Source: Dipteronia dyeriana
Lineage: Eukaryota > Streptophyta > Magnoliopsida > Sapindales > Sapindaceae
DNA length: 64,000 nt
Assembly: GCA_032871835.1 (NCBI GenBank)
Contig: CM065296.1
Coordinates: 57,864,186 to 57,928,185 of the forward strand
Direction: 5' to 3'
Below are positions 10,380 to 22,294 of this stretch, one piece after another; the first letter of the stretch is position 1; each line of letters starts with the position of its first letter. Both the position numbers and the translations under genes were made by a program. The notes under the pieces are model-generated. The model was not told the DNA's origin, did no database searches, and saw only the letters and a list, made by a program, of their open reading frames with translations.

Positions 10380-11900
10380 TGACCCCTATACGTACAAGGA
10401 AGCAATGGAAGATATTGATTGTCGCCATTGGCAAAAAGCAATGCAATCCAAGATTGAATCTATGTTCTAAAACAAAGTCTGGTCTCTTATAGACCATTGG
10501 GTGCAAGTGGGTATACAAGAGGAAAAGAGGAATGGATGGAAAAGTTGAAACCTTTAAAGCTAGATTGGTAGCTAAAGGTTATACATAGAAGGAAGGTATC
10601 GATTATAAAGAAACCTTCTCTCCTATGGCCATGCTTAAATCCATTAGGATACTCTTATCCATTACGGCATCTCTAGACCTAGAAATTTGGCAAATGGACG
10701 TCAAGACAACTTTCCTTAATGGAAGTTTTGACAAAAGCATCTATATGATGCAACCAGAACGATTCAATGAAAAAGGCCAAGAGGAAAGGGTATGCATGTT
10801 GCAAAGATCCATATATGGATTGAAACAATCATCCAGATATTGGAACATAAGGTTCGATCAAGCCGTGAAAAGTTTTGGATTGATTCAAAACCTTGATTAA
10901 CCTTGTGTATACAAAAGGATTAAAAGCAGCAAGTTTGTTTTCCTAGTTCTTTACATTGATGATACACTACTCATCAGAAATGATGTACGCGTATTGACAT
11001 CAATAAAAGAATGGTTAGCAAAACAATTTGATATGAATGACTTAGGAGAAGCAAGTTATATTCTTAGACCCCAAGTCATAAGGAATAGAAAGAATATAAC
11101 GATTGCATTATCCCAAGCTTCATACATAGTTAAAATATTGTCTAAGTTTTCCATGCAAGATTCCAAGAAAGGTATGTTACCTTTTTGACAAGGAATCAAA
11201 CTTTCTAAGGAACAAGTTCCTAAGAATGAGCTTAAAGAGCAATTCATGAGTAAGTTTCTGTATGCATCGGTAGTTGGAAGTCTCATGTATGCAATGCTCT
11301 GTACTAGACCAGATATTTGTTTTGATGTGGGCATAGTTAGCAGGTTTCAATCGAAGCCTGGTCCTGATCACTGGACGACTGTCAAGCATATTTTCAAGTA
11401 TCTCAGGAGAACGAGAGATTATATGCTTGTATACTCTGTAGGGGATTTAATTCCAGTTGGGTATACAGATTTTGAATTTCAATAATATTCTGACTCCAGA
11501 AGATCAACATCAGGATCTGTGTTTACTTAGTCATATAGAGGAGTAACAAGAAATCTTGTATTGCTGATTCCACCATGGAAGCCGAGTATGTTGCAGTATG
11601 CTAGGCTGCTAAAGAGGCTGTCTGGCTTCGCCAATTCCTGATTGACTTAAAAATGGTTCCTGATGTGAATAAACAGATCACTATCAATTGTGACAATAGT
11701 GGAGTAGTGGCTAATTCGAGAGAACCAAGAAGTTATAAGAGAGGGAAACACATTGAAAGAAAGTATCACCTTCTAAGGGAATTATGCATAGGGGTGATGT
11801 GACGATTACCAAGATCGTGTCAGCAGATAATCTAGCGGATCCCTTTACAAAGGCTCTTCCACAAAAGAGTTTTGATGGGCATCTAGAGAACATGGGGAAG
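10380..11900 (+). pseudogene. E2 reverse transcriptase and RNase H, broken
   Basis: This is the enzyme that copies element RNA to DNA. Motifs in order are KARLVAKGYT near 10558, QMDVKTTFLNG near 10691, QRSIYGLKQSS near 10802, the catalytic box YIDD at 10952-10963, then ASVVGSLMYAM near 11268 and the RNase H start GYTD at about 11458. Stops occur at Q-to-TAG near 10587, at 10898 and at 11186, and RNase H loses frame after 11480. Its catalytic GYTDSD-like motif reads GYTDFE. The DxD of the reverse transcriptase is intact but the frame is not. Confidence 0.9.
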
Positions 11901-11926
11901 AGAGATATGGCACATTTGCTATAGAG

Positions 11927-11938
11927 CAAGTTGGAGAT
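11927..11938 (+). other. E2 polypurine tract
   Basis: CAAGTTGGAGAT lies directly before the LTR start TGTTAGGATT. E12 has the similar tract CAACTGGGAGAT in the same place. Confidence 0.75.
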
Positions 11939-12560
11939 TGTTAGGATTATGCTCGATAGCAAGAGTGTAATATTGTAATTAAAAATCTTTTCATATTAAT
12001 AAAGTGATTTCTAGTTTAACAAATCTTATATCATTTATAGTTTAATTATTTTAATTCTCAAAAGAAAATAATCACAAGGCCAAAAGACTATGAGAAAAGA
12101 AGAATTGTTCTTACATCTAGATATGTATGAGGTAGACACAATTCTTTAGTTAGTCTTGAATAATATTCACAACTTAAGATGAAGGTTGGGCACCTTTATC
12201 TTGTTAAAGTTGTAGATTCTTTTGCTAGCATTTGACTGGGATCAAATGTGTTCTGATAAGTCTAAAATCCTCAAAGTGTGGTGTCTTAGAGCAAAAGAAT
12301 GTAGTGAACTGGGTGCATTATTGAATTGGATCATAATGAAATACTTTATCTAGAACCGTCAATGGATAAAAGTTTTTCATTTGAAGACAATCAGAGAGTT
12401 TATCTCAATCTTGAGATAAATGATGGACTTATGGTTGCAAGTGTTATCATTTAAGCTATCAATAAGTACAATTATACAGTATAGTCTATCCTCGATAAGT
12501 AGATAAATAAAAGTAATTATTTATCTAATCAAATTAGGAAGTCTTTAATATGGTTACAAA
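11939..12560 (+). repeat. E2 3' LTR with large internal deletion and lost end
   Basis: It begins TGTTAGGATTATGCTCG and matches the minus strand of the E9 LTR from 50306 downwards. Similarity jumps at about 12495: about 850 bp present in E9 are absent here. It then continues through GATAAATAA..AGTAATTATT to GGTTACAAATAC, where E3 begins. The real LTR end is missing. Confidence 0.8.
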
Positions 12561-12830
12561 TACATTATGCCATCTCTCATGAGGTTGTTGCAGTGGTTAT
12601 GCGGTTTTGGAGGAGGACCTCACCGAACAGCAGGCAATGGAGGATCCCCCAGAGGTGGGGGTAGCGGGCAAAGGTGGCCTTGGCCAGCAACTACCCGAGG
12701 GAGAGACATGAGGAGGGAACCAAAAGGAAGCAAGAGCCTGATACAAACTAACCTCGAACACATGATTTTGTTGCCCGTAAAAAAATTGGTGGGCTCCAGC
12801 TCAAGACATGTCTAATTAGCCTTTTTCTTC
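12561..12830 (+). pseudogene. Terminal fragment of antisense ORF in E3
   Basis: This matches the reverse complement of 22250-22500 in E4, including HEV-type and VVxxVxEDD-type codons that are better preserved there. The frame here is shifted several times. It is encoded opposite to the element, as in E8. The open frame 12567-12815 is partly this and partly out of frame. Confidence 0.4.
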
Positions 12831-13309
12831 ATCATTCTTCCAATTTTTAGGCTTCTCCTTTATAACTGTTGCCTATATTGTGGATAGGCTCCCATACCAT
12901 TAATGAAAGCTGACTTTAGACTTTATTCACACCTGCTTAAATGAACTTTGATTTGACTGACATCTTCTTGCTTCATTCCTGATCTCAACCTAGATGCGAC
13001 CTCCGAAATAACTTGACTTAATCAAACTCGGTGGAGATAACAAGATATTAAATTTTATTTAAGTGTGAAAGTAGACAACTATCTCGAGCTCTCCAATCTC
13101 TGCAGAAACTTGTAGCTTGACGACTCTAGTGGATAGTCCCCTTATTTGATTATAGGTTAGTTTGCACCTGACACAGCAAACAATCTTGTACATATGGAAG
13201 AATAATAACCAGTAATAACTGGAACATTGGAGTTTAATTAGGAGAGCTTTCCAATCCTGTGACCTTTTAGGAAGGAGGGAGGGGGGAGGGTTATAGCTCG
13301 ATCGAGGCA
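12831..13309. other. E3 spacer between antisense fragment and tandem array
   Basis: It corresponds to 21756-22240 in E4 in reverse complement (shared tracts such as GGCTCCCATACCATTAATG). No frame is recognised. Confidence 0.6.
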
Positions 13310-13745
13310 TCTAGTTATTTCCTGGTCTCGTGATCTGGATGGCAACTAAGCTCTTACACTCAGACCCTTATTGGGGGTGGTAGCCCGACCAAGGCATAAT
13401 GAGGGCTATCTAGTTATTTCCTGGTCTCGAGATCTGGATGGCAATTAAGCTCTTACACTCAGATCCTTCTTGGGGAGGTAACCCGACCAAGGTATCGGGA
13501 GGGCTATCTAGTTATTTCCTGGTCTCTTGATTCGGATGGTAACTATGCTCTTACACTCAGACCTTTCTTGGGGGTGGTAGCCCGACCAAGGCATCAAGGA
13601 TAGCATGGGGCTTCCCCAGCTGATCCCCGGTCTCGAGATCTGGATGGAAACTATGCTCTTACACTCAGACCCTTCTTGGCGTGGGATGGTACCTGACTGA
13701 GGTATCAAGGATAGCGAAAGGGTTTCCCTGGCTCATTCTTAGTCT
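13310..13745. repeat. E3 tandem array of about 99 bp units
   Basis: Units start at about 13323, 13422, 13520 and 13629, so steps are 99, 98 and 109 bp. The last, longer step carries the GGGGCTTCCCC.G variant, exactly as in E1. Confidence 0.85.
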
Positions 13746-13949
13746 TGAGATGACTATGTCAAACTTACCCTTGTAGACCCTAGTTGAAAATGGGGAAATC
13801 ATTGTAGAATATAATCAAAGATGGTGAAAGCAGAATTTATTTATAAAAAAATGGAGTATATTATTACTGAGGATTTCGTCAAAACCTAAATGAAGGGGGT
13901 CTGCTTATAAGTTCCCTTTTTAAGGGTAATATTTTCCAAGGTGATATGT
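13746..13949. other. E3 spacer between array and integrase tail
   Basis: It matches E4 21115-21260 in reverse complement. No gene is seen. Confidence 0.5.
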
Positions 13950-14375
13950 ATTCCAGGTGTGGTCGATGGGCCGACCGTCCATGTCCTCGAGCTTGTACTC
14001 CCTGTTGTAGGACACTACCTTTACTAAGTAAGGCCCTCACCAGTTGGGCCTTAGGACCCCGTTTGGCCTCTTCCTAGTATTTTAGATCACTTTCCTAAGA
14101 ACTAGGTCCCCTTCCTTAAAGTTTCGAGCTTTAACCCTCCTGTTAAAGTACCTATCGATTTTGCACTGGTAAATAACTACTTTCTCAGCTACCCGATCTT
14201 GCTTCTCTTCCAAGAGATCTAGGCTTGCTCGGAGCTTACCCTCATTGCTTCCAAGCTCAAAATGTTGAACTCTGCGGAAGGTTAGTTTGTGCTCGATGGG
14301 AAGAACTGCTTCAACCCTAAAAGTTAAAGAATAGAGTGTTTCTCTGATCATTGTTCTCCTTATAGTACGGTAAGC
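13950..14375 (-). pseudogene. E3 integrase C-terminus
   Basis: The minus strand encodes RETLYSLTF, then VEAVLPIEHK and LRASLDLLEEKQD, and a K-VI-R basic tail, equal to the integrase end of E4 (20690-21060). The integrase zinc finger and catalytic core are missing because the upstream border is fused to the RT active site. The sequence then continues into the D.HTWNT.HL tail near 13950. It is a stump with no catalytic residues. Confidence 0.8.
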
Positions 14376-15870
14376 ATGTCGTCGATGTACACTTCCATTG
14401 ATCTTCTAATCTCGGGCTTGAACAACTTATTGACCAACCGTTGATATGTTGCTAACGCATTCTTAAGCCCAAATGGCATCACCTTATAGCAGTACAGACC
14501 TCGCCCGGTGATAAAGTTGGTCTTATCTTGGTCGGCCATGTGCATCATGATTTGGTTGTACCCCAAGAATGCATCCATGAAGCTTAGGAGCTTGTTTCCG
14601 GACATGGATTCAACCAACTGATCGATCCTTGGTAAAGGGAAACTATCTTTCGGACATGTCTGGTTGTGGTCGGTGTAATCAACGCATATACACTACTTTC
14701 TGTTCACCTTGATGACCATGACCACATTGGCGATCCATTCGGGATAATGCGTATCTCTGATGAAGCCTGCTCTAATCAACTTGTCCACTTCTTCTTGAAC
14801 CGCAACATTTCTTTCTATGTTAAAGTGATGTCTTTTTTGTTTGACGGGCCTGAAGGTCGGATCTACTGCCAACTGGTGATCAGCCGATGATATCGAGATC
14901 CCGGGCATCTTATCATGACTCCAAGCAAATATGTCATTGCATTCTTTGAGGAGCCCGATCAGACCTTCCTTCACTCCCGATTTGAAGGTGGCTCCGACCA
15001 TAATAACCTTTGGGGGGTCATCCATCCGAATGGTTATCTCTTCTAACTCATCAACCGGATGCCCGTTGGCCCATTCCCTGCTCTGCTCATCTTTATCTGG
15101 AATTTTAGGATCATCCTCTCGGTGATTTATGGGCTCTACATCCTCCAAGGTCATCCCGGGGGTTACCCAATCTTGTATCATTGTAACTTGTACAAACTGT
15201 TTTGATAAAGCTATCGGGTTGGCAGACACTACAGAGCACTTCTTGGCTGCTTGCTGGTCACCACGTATTTCCTGCACCTTGTTTCCTACTGGAAACTTTA
15301 GGACGTTGTGGTAAATGGACAAGACCCCATTCAAGGATGGCAAAAAAGGTCTTCCTAATATCGCATTGTAGGCTGATGGGGTATCCACCACCATAAAGTC
15401 CGTCATGATATTTTACAAGAGGGAGGGTTGTTCCAGCGATTACTAGAAGGATATTTGACCCCACAGGTATGATTGAGTCCCTAATGAATACATACAGTGG
15501 GGTTGTGCAGCTATTGTAACACTATTGTTTAAAATTTAGCTTCTCCGAAGTATCTCTAAAAAGGATGTCGACGCTGCTGCCGGTGTCGACGAGCACACAG
15601 TGGACCATGCAGTTGGCAATCTGTACCATGATCACCATGGGATCATCATGAGGTTGCACGGTGTTGTAGACATCAACTTCGGTAAAAATAATCTGCACAG
15701 ACTGAGAGGGGTCTCCTGAGCTCTTGCCGACCTTGAAGATACCTTCCTCTTTATCTGAACGAGGGACCTTCCTCGCATGGTTTTTTCTAGAATTATTGGA
15801 GGTGCCAGCCAATGTGGGCCCTCCATTGATGGTATTTATCACCTCAATTTGCTGTATCGGATCCACCTAC
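14376..15870 (-). pseudogene. E3 protease and reverse transcriptase
   Basis: The aspartic protease has VLVDTGSSVDILF with the catalytic DTG at 15579-15587, then the conserved AYNAILGRPFL (near 15370). A long linker follows, rich in E and D. The reverse transcriptase starts at FRPVKQKRHHF, with GFIRDTHYPEW, KLLSFMDAF, YCYKVMPFGLKNA and the catalytic YIDD at 14378-14389. A frame shift and stops lie between 14617 and 14693. About 14 codons past YIDD the frame enters the integrase tail, so the thumb and RNase H are deleted. Confidence 0.9.
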
Positions 15871-15939
15871 TCCCTTTTTCTCTTCTCAGCGTGCTCACGA
15901 ATTTCAGCTTACACTTCTCTTCCAGTTTAAAAATTATCC

Positions 15940-17260
15940 CTAACCTGCTGCAAGCACTATATCAGACATCCTTCCCTTATTAGAGCCTTGATCTGATTGT
16001 GCAGGTTATAGCACTCTGAAATGTTGTGCCCCACGTCTTCATGGAAGTTACAGTACTTGTACAGGTTTCTCCCGTCTACTGGACCTTTCATAGGTGCGCG
16101 CTTCTGCAGTAGCCCCTTTTCCCAAATATCGAGATAAATTGTTTCTCACGATGCATTTTAAGGGGTAAAGTAATCGTACCCTTTCTCATTTCGAGATATA
16201 GGGGTTACTGTTCTGTGAAGAAGGTGAAGCCCGCGGAAAAGTTCACCTTACTGGATACCTTTCTTGCCTTGACTGAGAGGTGGGGAAACGGTACGTCGAC
16301 CTATTGGAAGGTTTATTCTGATTTTTCTGAGCTGGCTCTGGTTAATGAGATTCCTTCTTCTGTCACTTTGTTCTTCTCATATAGTCATGTTCCATCATGA
16401 CCTTGAGTTGTTCATCGATTTCGACTTGCTCTAGTGCCCGGTCATAGGCCTCTTGGTAAGTCTCTAGAGGTCACTTGGCAAAGGATCAGAATAGCTTACC
16501 CGCCCACAGGTTCCGCCTGAAGTTGGCAAAGGTTTTTTTCTCAGTGAAGACCCCCATCTGGATGATTTCCATATGGAAGCCTTCAACGTATGACCAGAGT
16601 GTCTCACCTCACTCCTGGATCATATACTATAGGTGTATGGGGTTATTTGGTCGCGGATTTACCCCTTGGAACTGCGAACAAAAATCTGCTAATAGTTTTG
16701 TACATGAATCCACGCTGCCAGCAAGCAACTTCCTAAACTAGGTTTTAGTGTAGTCAGTCAAGGTGGTAGGGAACATTCTGCACATGACGGCCCTGGTAGT
16801 ATTTTGGACTTCCATTTACTGGACAAAGCTCTCTAGATGGCTCAGGGGTCTTTTGTCTAGAAGAATTTATTTGTCGGTATCTTGAATTTTTATGGGAGCT
16901 CTGCCTCCCAGATTCTTCTGGTAAATGGGGCATTCATCTCTCTCAGAGGGTCCTTTTTGACCTCTTTACCCTTCCCTCTTTTCAACTGTTGGATCTCCTT
17001 CTGCATCTTAGCCAGCCGGTTCCCCAAGTGCTTATTTTCGTGCTTCTTAGAATCAACCTCAGAACCTTTATTGTCAGATCCCCCAACGAGCTGGGTACTT
17101 CTATTTTGTCATCCTCGGGGGTTCGGTCTGCTTGCGCAGTTTGCCAACTACCTCCCGCTTTGACTTATGCGAGACCGCTTTGCGCTTGGCTGATGCGAGT
17201 CTGGTATATGGTGCTTGGATTTCTTTTCATTTTTCAGCCCTTTCTAGGTTGAGGGGGTAA
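15940..17260 (-). pseudogene. E3 gag
   Basis: The minus strand encodes the capsid-type gag of Gypsy elements: a basic coiled-coil-like start, then MGVFTEKKTFANFRR and YQEAYDRALEQVEIDEQLKV (about 16410-16560). A zinc-finger-like YKYCNFHEDVGHNISEC follows near 16030-16060, with CX2HX4HX4C spacing. Stops and shifts separate the pieces. E5 and E7 carry the same gag. Confidence 0.85.
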
Positions 17261-17361
17261 ATTGATGTCCCAACATTTCAGGTTGTCCTTGAAAGAAGCG
17301 AAGCCTCATGATTACCTCAAAATAACAAACTTGTAAGTGTAAAAATTACAGTGTGGGGTTT

Positions 17362-17379
17362 TTCCTACAGATGGCGCCA
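17362..17379 (-). other. E3 primer-binding site
   Basis: On the minus strand it reads TGGCGCCATCTGTAGGAA, five bases from the LTR end. Confidence 0.8.
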
Positions 17380-17384
17380 GAAAG

Positions 17385-18554
17385 TGTTAACGGATAATTT
17401 ACTCGATGTGAGAAATTCCGGTTAACACCCTCGAGACCACTACCACGTAGGTGGTGGCCGGGGTTGGTACCATAAGTACCTAACCTGATAGAATAAAGAT
17501 GGATGTATGAATATAAGTGCAATGATTATTATCAACTGTGAGTATCGTACAAAAAGACTCTTAAACACTCTTAATCTCTCTAGGATATAGTAGGGTGGCA
17601 ACCTCATGCTTGTCAAATTGTAGATAATAGTGGAGGCCGTGTTCTGATTACAGAATTTAGGCCAAAGTAAAATCTCTCCTTTTCTTTCTCTATGCCGCTC
17701 TCTTCCCTGTCCATCTTTTCTCTTGCTGGCGATCACGCTTAGGTATATTTAAACATGGTCCGAATGGTTTAAACTTGTGAATCTCCCACCATGATTCTCT
17801 GAATCCATTCCCTCTTTATCAAGCATGATCTTTTATTTAAAAGTCATTAACTTTGAATTAATAATAGATTCGAGAATATCTTTGGAGGAGTTAAGTTTGT
17901 TTCCTTTTTGGACTCAATCTCTTGCCTTATACGTACGTAGTGTTTTAAGGTTCGTTGGAGTGTAGATGTGATCTTGTGTGTATTCATGGCATGATTCTTC
18001 ATGAAGGTCGTCGAGTTAGTTGTTCGTTGTTCCTAGAGCGAGGTAGACCCAAGCTTTAGTTTTGGTACCAGAAGCTCGCCCTGACCTTTCCTGGTCATTT
18101 AGAGCTTGAGACGGCCTTGTGGGCACTCATTGGGGGGGAACGTGGATTATGCGAGCTTCCTTTTTCTCGTCCAGATGTGTTTGAGTCTTTCTTAGCGAAT
18201 TGGAATGTAGCTATAGCATGAACCCGATATCTTTAAAGGCTCCCCATTTTTTTGTTTGGAGAGGTTGGCGAGCTTCTAGGAGGTTACCAGGTAATTTTGA
18301 TCTCAGAAAGCCCGGATAACCACGTATCGGGCTTTGTACGAATTCCAGTATTGGTATAAGGGTCTCGATCTGGTCGTGTCAGGCTCCATTCCTAATAGTT
18401 TTAAGGCTTGGTAACCCTTCGTCGCTTTTGTGGGGTAGTTCTATGGCTCGCCCTTGGGACCCGGGGTTCAATGACTGGTGAACTCGGGCTTTGATTCAGG
18501 TTAGGAGAATAGAAAATTTCTCTTTGGTCACCTAGCAAAAGTTTTCTATTAACA
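17385..18554 (-). repeat. E3 5' LTR, about 1.17 kb
   Basis: It runs from TGTTAACGG at 17385 to CTATTAACA at 18554. The hairpin block lies at 17426-17475, and a minus-strand TATA-like box (TTTAAATATACC) at 17741-17756. The end near 18554 resembles the same end of the E1 and E5 LTRs. Confidence 0.85.
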
Positions 18555-18734
18555 AATACTTTGTTTGACAAGTAGATAAATAAAAGGAATTTATTAATAT
18601 AGTAAAATTAGGAAGTATTTGATATCTTTCAAAACTCTAATTGACTATTGGTCAAATTAGGAAGTTTTTGATAAAGTCACAATTTAATTAATAATCAATA
18701 ATTGGTTATTGGATAAATACACTTGTTAATAGCA
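18555..18734 (+). repeat. Copia LTR fragment between E3 and E4
   Basis: GACAAGTAGATAAATAAAAGG and a following AAATTAGGAAGT tract resemble the E9 LTR (minus strand, about 48990-48840) and 12500-12560 of E2. It is AT-rich and has no gene. It is not the direct continuation of the E2 LTR, because it repeats part of it. Confidence 0.6.
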
Positions 18735-19720
18735 AATCACCCAGAGGATGATCCCGAGATTCTAGACGAAGAGGAGCAGAGCAGGGAATGTGCCAGCGGG
18801 CATCCAGTGGATGATCTAGAAGTGATACCCATTCGGATGGTCATCAAGGTCAAAGCCACCCTCAAGAGTGAGCAAGCTTTTCAAGCTTTGAAGAAGAATC
18901 TGTCAAGCCCTCCATTACTAGTCAAGCCAAGTCTAGGAGAGGAGCTGCAAATCTACTTGGCCCTTTCGAAAACCGCGGTGAGTGGGGCCTTGGTCAAAGA
19001 TTGTGGAGATAGGGTCCAGGCCTATCTACTACGTGAGTCACGCCCTAACCAAGCCAAAAAAGAATTATACCATTATAAAGAAGCTCGCTTATGCCCTAGT
19101 AACCTCAGCAAGGAAGCTTCATCCCTACTTTCATGCACACTCAATAGCACTTGTGAAGGACCAACCTCTCCGTCAATTCCTACAAAGGCCAGATGTGCTT
19201 GGAAGACTTTTTTTAAGGGCCCTGGAACTCACCCAATTCGATTTAAGGTATAAACCTAGGACTTCAATTAAAGCCTAGGCTTTGGCATACTTTATGGTAG
19301 AGCTCTCAGTGCCCCCAGGCCAAGCGACCTCTGCATCGACAAATATAGCTCCTGAGAAGATTCTAGAGCCCGACTACTGATCGGTAGGCTGCAAGTCATG
19401 GATCCTCTACACTAATGAAGCATCCAGGCAATCCAAGGGAGGAACAAGCATAGTCCTAATAGATCTAGAGGGGACTGTGTTGCCACTGCTTCATATTCGA
19501 ATTTAAAGCCACTAACAAAGAGGCAGAGTATAAAGCTCTCCTAGTCGGGATGAAGGCGGCAGTCGAGCTCGGGGTCGATTACTTGCAAGTCAAGAGTGAC
19601 TCATTACTCATTGTTAATCAGGTTTCTGGGGATTATCAGGAAAAAGGGGATAACATGATTGCCTACTTAAAGCTGGTTCAACTGCTTAAGAATAAGTTTA
19701 AGGGATTAAAGATCTAGCAG
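18735..19720 (+). pseudogene. E4 pro-RT linker fused to RNase H
   Basis: The first codons match the E3 linker (acidic tract, then SREC.SGHPVDD). Near 18869 the frame passes directly to EQAFQALKKNLSSPPLL, the start of the RNase H module, so the whole reverse transcriptase is gone. IYYVSHALTKPKKNY follows near 19028. A second RNase H domain has WILYTNEAS near 19398, NKEAEYKALLVGM near 19516 and VKSDSLLIVNQVSGDY near 19590. Several stops and shifts are present. Confidence 0.85.
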
Positions 19721-21115
19721 GTGCCTCGACAACAGAATCGTCGAGCTGGCGTCCTAGCCAAGATAGTTGCGAATGGTGGCCGGGCCTTACCAGACGGAAT
19801 CCCTCTCCAAGTGATCTCTATACCAAGCATAGTATCAGACAAGGAGACTTATACCCTGGATCGACAACCATTTTGGATGGACCCAATAGTGGTTTATATC
19901 CAAGAAGGAAGGCTTCCCGATGAGCCCAACCAAGCCAGAAGAATTAAGAGGCTCTAAGTCCGATATTTCCTGGTAGATGAGTTCCTATATAGAAGGGGCA
20001 GGTCCCCTCCCCTGCTTTGATGTTTGCATCCTGATGATGCCAAATGGGCATTAAGAGAGGTTTACTCTATGGAATGCAGGAACCACGTTGGTGGGGAAGC
20101 TCTAGCATATCAGGTACTCCGCATGGGGTATAACTGGCCAACTATCCATCAAGATGCAAAGAATTTTTTTCAATCCTGTAAATCATGACAGAAGACCTCT
20201 AACTTGAGTCACCTCCCATCGGAGCGTCTGTCATCTCTCAGCTCGCTTTACTCATTTGCTTTGTGGGGAGTCGACCTGATCGGTACACTTTCAACCGCTC
20301 ATGGACAAGCCAAACATTCTACTGTGGCAATCGACTATTTCATAAGATAGGTCGAAGTCGGACCACTCTCCCAGATATGGAATGAGAATATGACAAGGTT
20401 CATAAAAAATAATGTAGTTTACAGGTTTGGGACCCCTCTTATCATTATAGATGACCTCGGAAAGCAATTTGATAACGGTCAATTCAAGGGCTTTTGCAAA
20501 GGCTTTGGAATCAACCTTAGATTTGCCACAGTAGCCCGTCCTCAGACTAACGTGCTAGTGGAATCCACCAATAAAACTATCAAGAAGCTGTTGAAAAAGA
20601 AGTTACAACAGAGAAAGTGCAGGTGGGTCTAAGAGCTTCTCGAGGTCCTCTAGGATTACCGTACTACAAGAAGAACAACCACCAGAGAAACGCCCTATTC
20701 TCTAACCTTTGGGGTTGAAGCAGTTCTTTCCATCGAGCATAAACAAACCTCCTTCAGAGTTCAATATTTTGAGCTTGGAAGCAATAAGGATAAGCTCCGA
20801 GCAAGCCTAGATCTCTTAGAAGAGAAGCAAGATTGGGTAGCTGAGAAAGTAGTGATTTACCAGTGCAAAATCGCTAGGTACTTCAACAGGAGTGTTAAAG
20901 CTTGAAATTTTAAGAAAAGGGACCTAGTTCTTAGGAAAGTGATCTTGAATATCAGGAATAGGTCAGAGGGGTTCCTGGGGCCCAACTGGGAAGAGCCCCT
21001 TACTTAGTAAAGGTAATGGCCCGTAGCGGGGCGTATAGGCTCGAGGACATGGATGGTCGGCCCATCGACCACACCTGGAATACAAATCACCTGATGAAAG
21101 ATTACCCCTAAACAG
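19721..21115 (+). pseudogene. E4 integrase
   Basis: After a linker (19721-19957) come the zinc-binding part with H..GGEALAYQVLRMGYNWP (near 20085-20140), and the core with WGVDLIGTL (first Asp near 20275), the IIIDDLGKQFDN tract (near 20445, second Asp) and RPQTN.LVESTNK (near 20540, catalytic Glu in VES). The C-terminal part VEAVLSIEHKQ and a basic tail run to about 21110, ending with DHTWNTNHL. In-frame stops occur near 20350, 20630 and 20905, so it is not functional. The C-terminus matches E3 closely. Confidence 0.88.
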
Positions 21116-21254
21116 GGAACTCATGAGCAGACCCCTTCCATTTATGTTTTGATGGAATCCCCAGCAATAAAGTACTCTATTTTTTATCAATAAAGTCTGA
21201 TTTCTCCATCTTCGATTATATTCTACAATGATTTCTCATTATTTAACTAGGGTC

Positions 21255-21755
21255 TACAAGGGTAAGTTTGACATAGTCATCTCAAGGCCAAGGATTAGCC
21301 GGGGAAGCCCCTTCGCTATCTTTGATGCCTCGACCGAGCACCACCCCCCCGCCAAGAAGGGTCTAAGTGTAAGAGCATAGTTTCCATCCAGATCTTAAGA
21401 CCGGGGATTAGCCGGGGAAGCCCCCCATTATTCTTCATGCCTTGGTCAAGCTACCACCCACAAGAAGGTTCTGTGTGTAAGAGCATAGTTGCCATCCAGA
21501 TCACGAGACCAAGAAATAGCTAGATAGCCCTCCTAAAGCCTTGGTCGGGCTACCACCCCCAAAAAGGATATGAGTGTAAGAGCTTAGTTTCCATCTAGAT
21601 CTCGAGACCAGGAAATAGCTAGATAGCCCTCCAGATGCCTTGGTCAGGCTACCACCCCCAAGAAGGGTCTGAGTCTAAGTGCTTAGTTTCCATCCAGATC
21701 ACGAGACCAGGAAATAGCTAGATGCCTCGATCAAGCTATTACCCCCACAATGGGG
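21255..21755. repeat. E4 tandem array of about 99 bp units
   Basis: This is the reverse complement of the E1/E3 array, again with the GGGGAAGCCCC variant at the pol side and the plain units at the LTR side. Confidence 0.85.
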
Positions 21756-22294
21756 CATGAGACTGGAAAGCTCTCCTACTTAAACTCCAATGTTCTAGTT
21801 ATTACTTGTTATTAATCTTCCATGTGTATATGATTGCTTGTTGTGACAGGAGCAAACTAGCCTATAATCACATACGAGGACTATCAACTAATGTCATCAA
21901 GCTACAAATTTCTACTGAGAGTGTAGAGTGTAGAGCTGGCTATCTTCTTTCAAACTATAACAAAGTTTTATATCTCATTTCCATCGAGTTTGAATAAGTC
22001 AAATTATTTCGGAGGTCACATCTAGGTTGAGATAAGGAATGAAGCAAGGAGATGTCAGTCAAATCAAAGTTCATTTAAGCAGGTATGAATGAAATGTAAA
22101 GTCAGCTTTCATTAATGGTATGGGAGCCTATCCTCTATAAAAGCTACAGTTATCAAGCTGAGAGCCCAGACCCCGGTTCTAGGCTATAAAAAATTAAAGA
22201 ATGATGAAGAAAAATGCTAGTTAGACATGTCTTAAGCGGGGAGCCCACCCCCCTTTTACGGGCAACAAAATCAAGTGTTCAAGGTTAGACTGTA
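21756..22294. other. E4 spacer
   Basis: It corresponds to E3 12760-13309. No gene is recognised. Confidence 0.5.

Larger units (their letters stand above)
9222..12560 (+). mobile_element. E2: truncated Copia element (internal part plus 3' LTR)
   Basis: Starting directly after the LTR end of E1, the plus strand encodes the GAG-pre-integrase region, integrase, reverse transcriptase and RNase H in Copia order, followed by a polypurine tract and a 3' LTR that begins TGTTAGGATT. The 5' LTR and gag are missing; they may lie left of E1 outside the window. Its LTR and internal sequence match E9 closely, so the two belong to one family. The gene order and motifs suggest a Tork-type Copia. Confidence 0.85.
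12561..18554 (-). mobile_element. E3: Gypsy element (Tat-like) with internal deletion, no 3' LTR
   Basis: The minus strand runs from LTR (18554-17385) through primer-binding site, gag, protease and reverse transcriptase. It then jumps directly to the integrase C-terminus, the 99 bp array and an antisense gene end. The 3' LTR is absent at the left border, where Copia LTR sequence of E2 is joined. The part between the RT active site and the integrase tail is deleted; E4 carries exactly that part. Confidence 0.85.

Noticed and set aside
12551..18559. AATAC at both borders of E3 as a possible target-site duplication.
   Set aside because: E3 has no 3' LTR at the left border, and the right flank does not continue the Copia LTR where the left flank stops, so a simple insertion is not supported.
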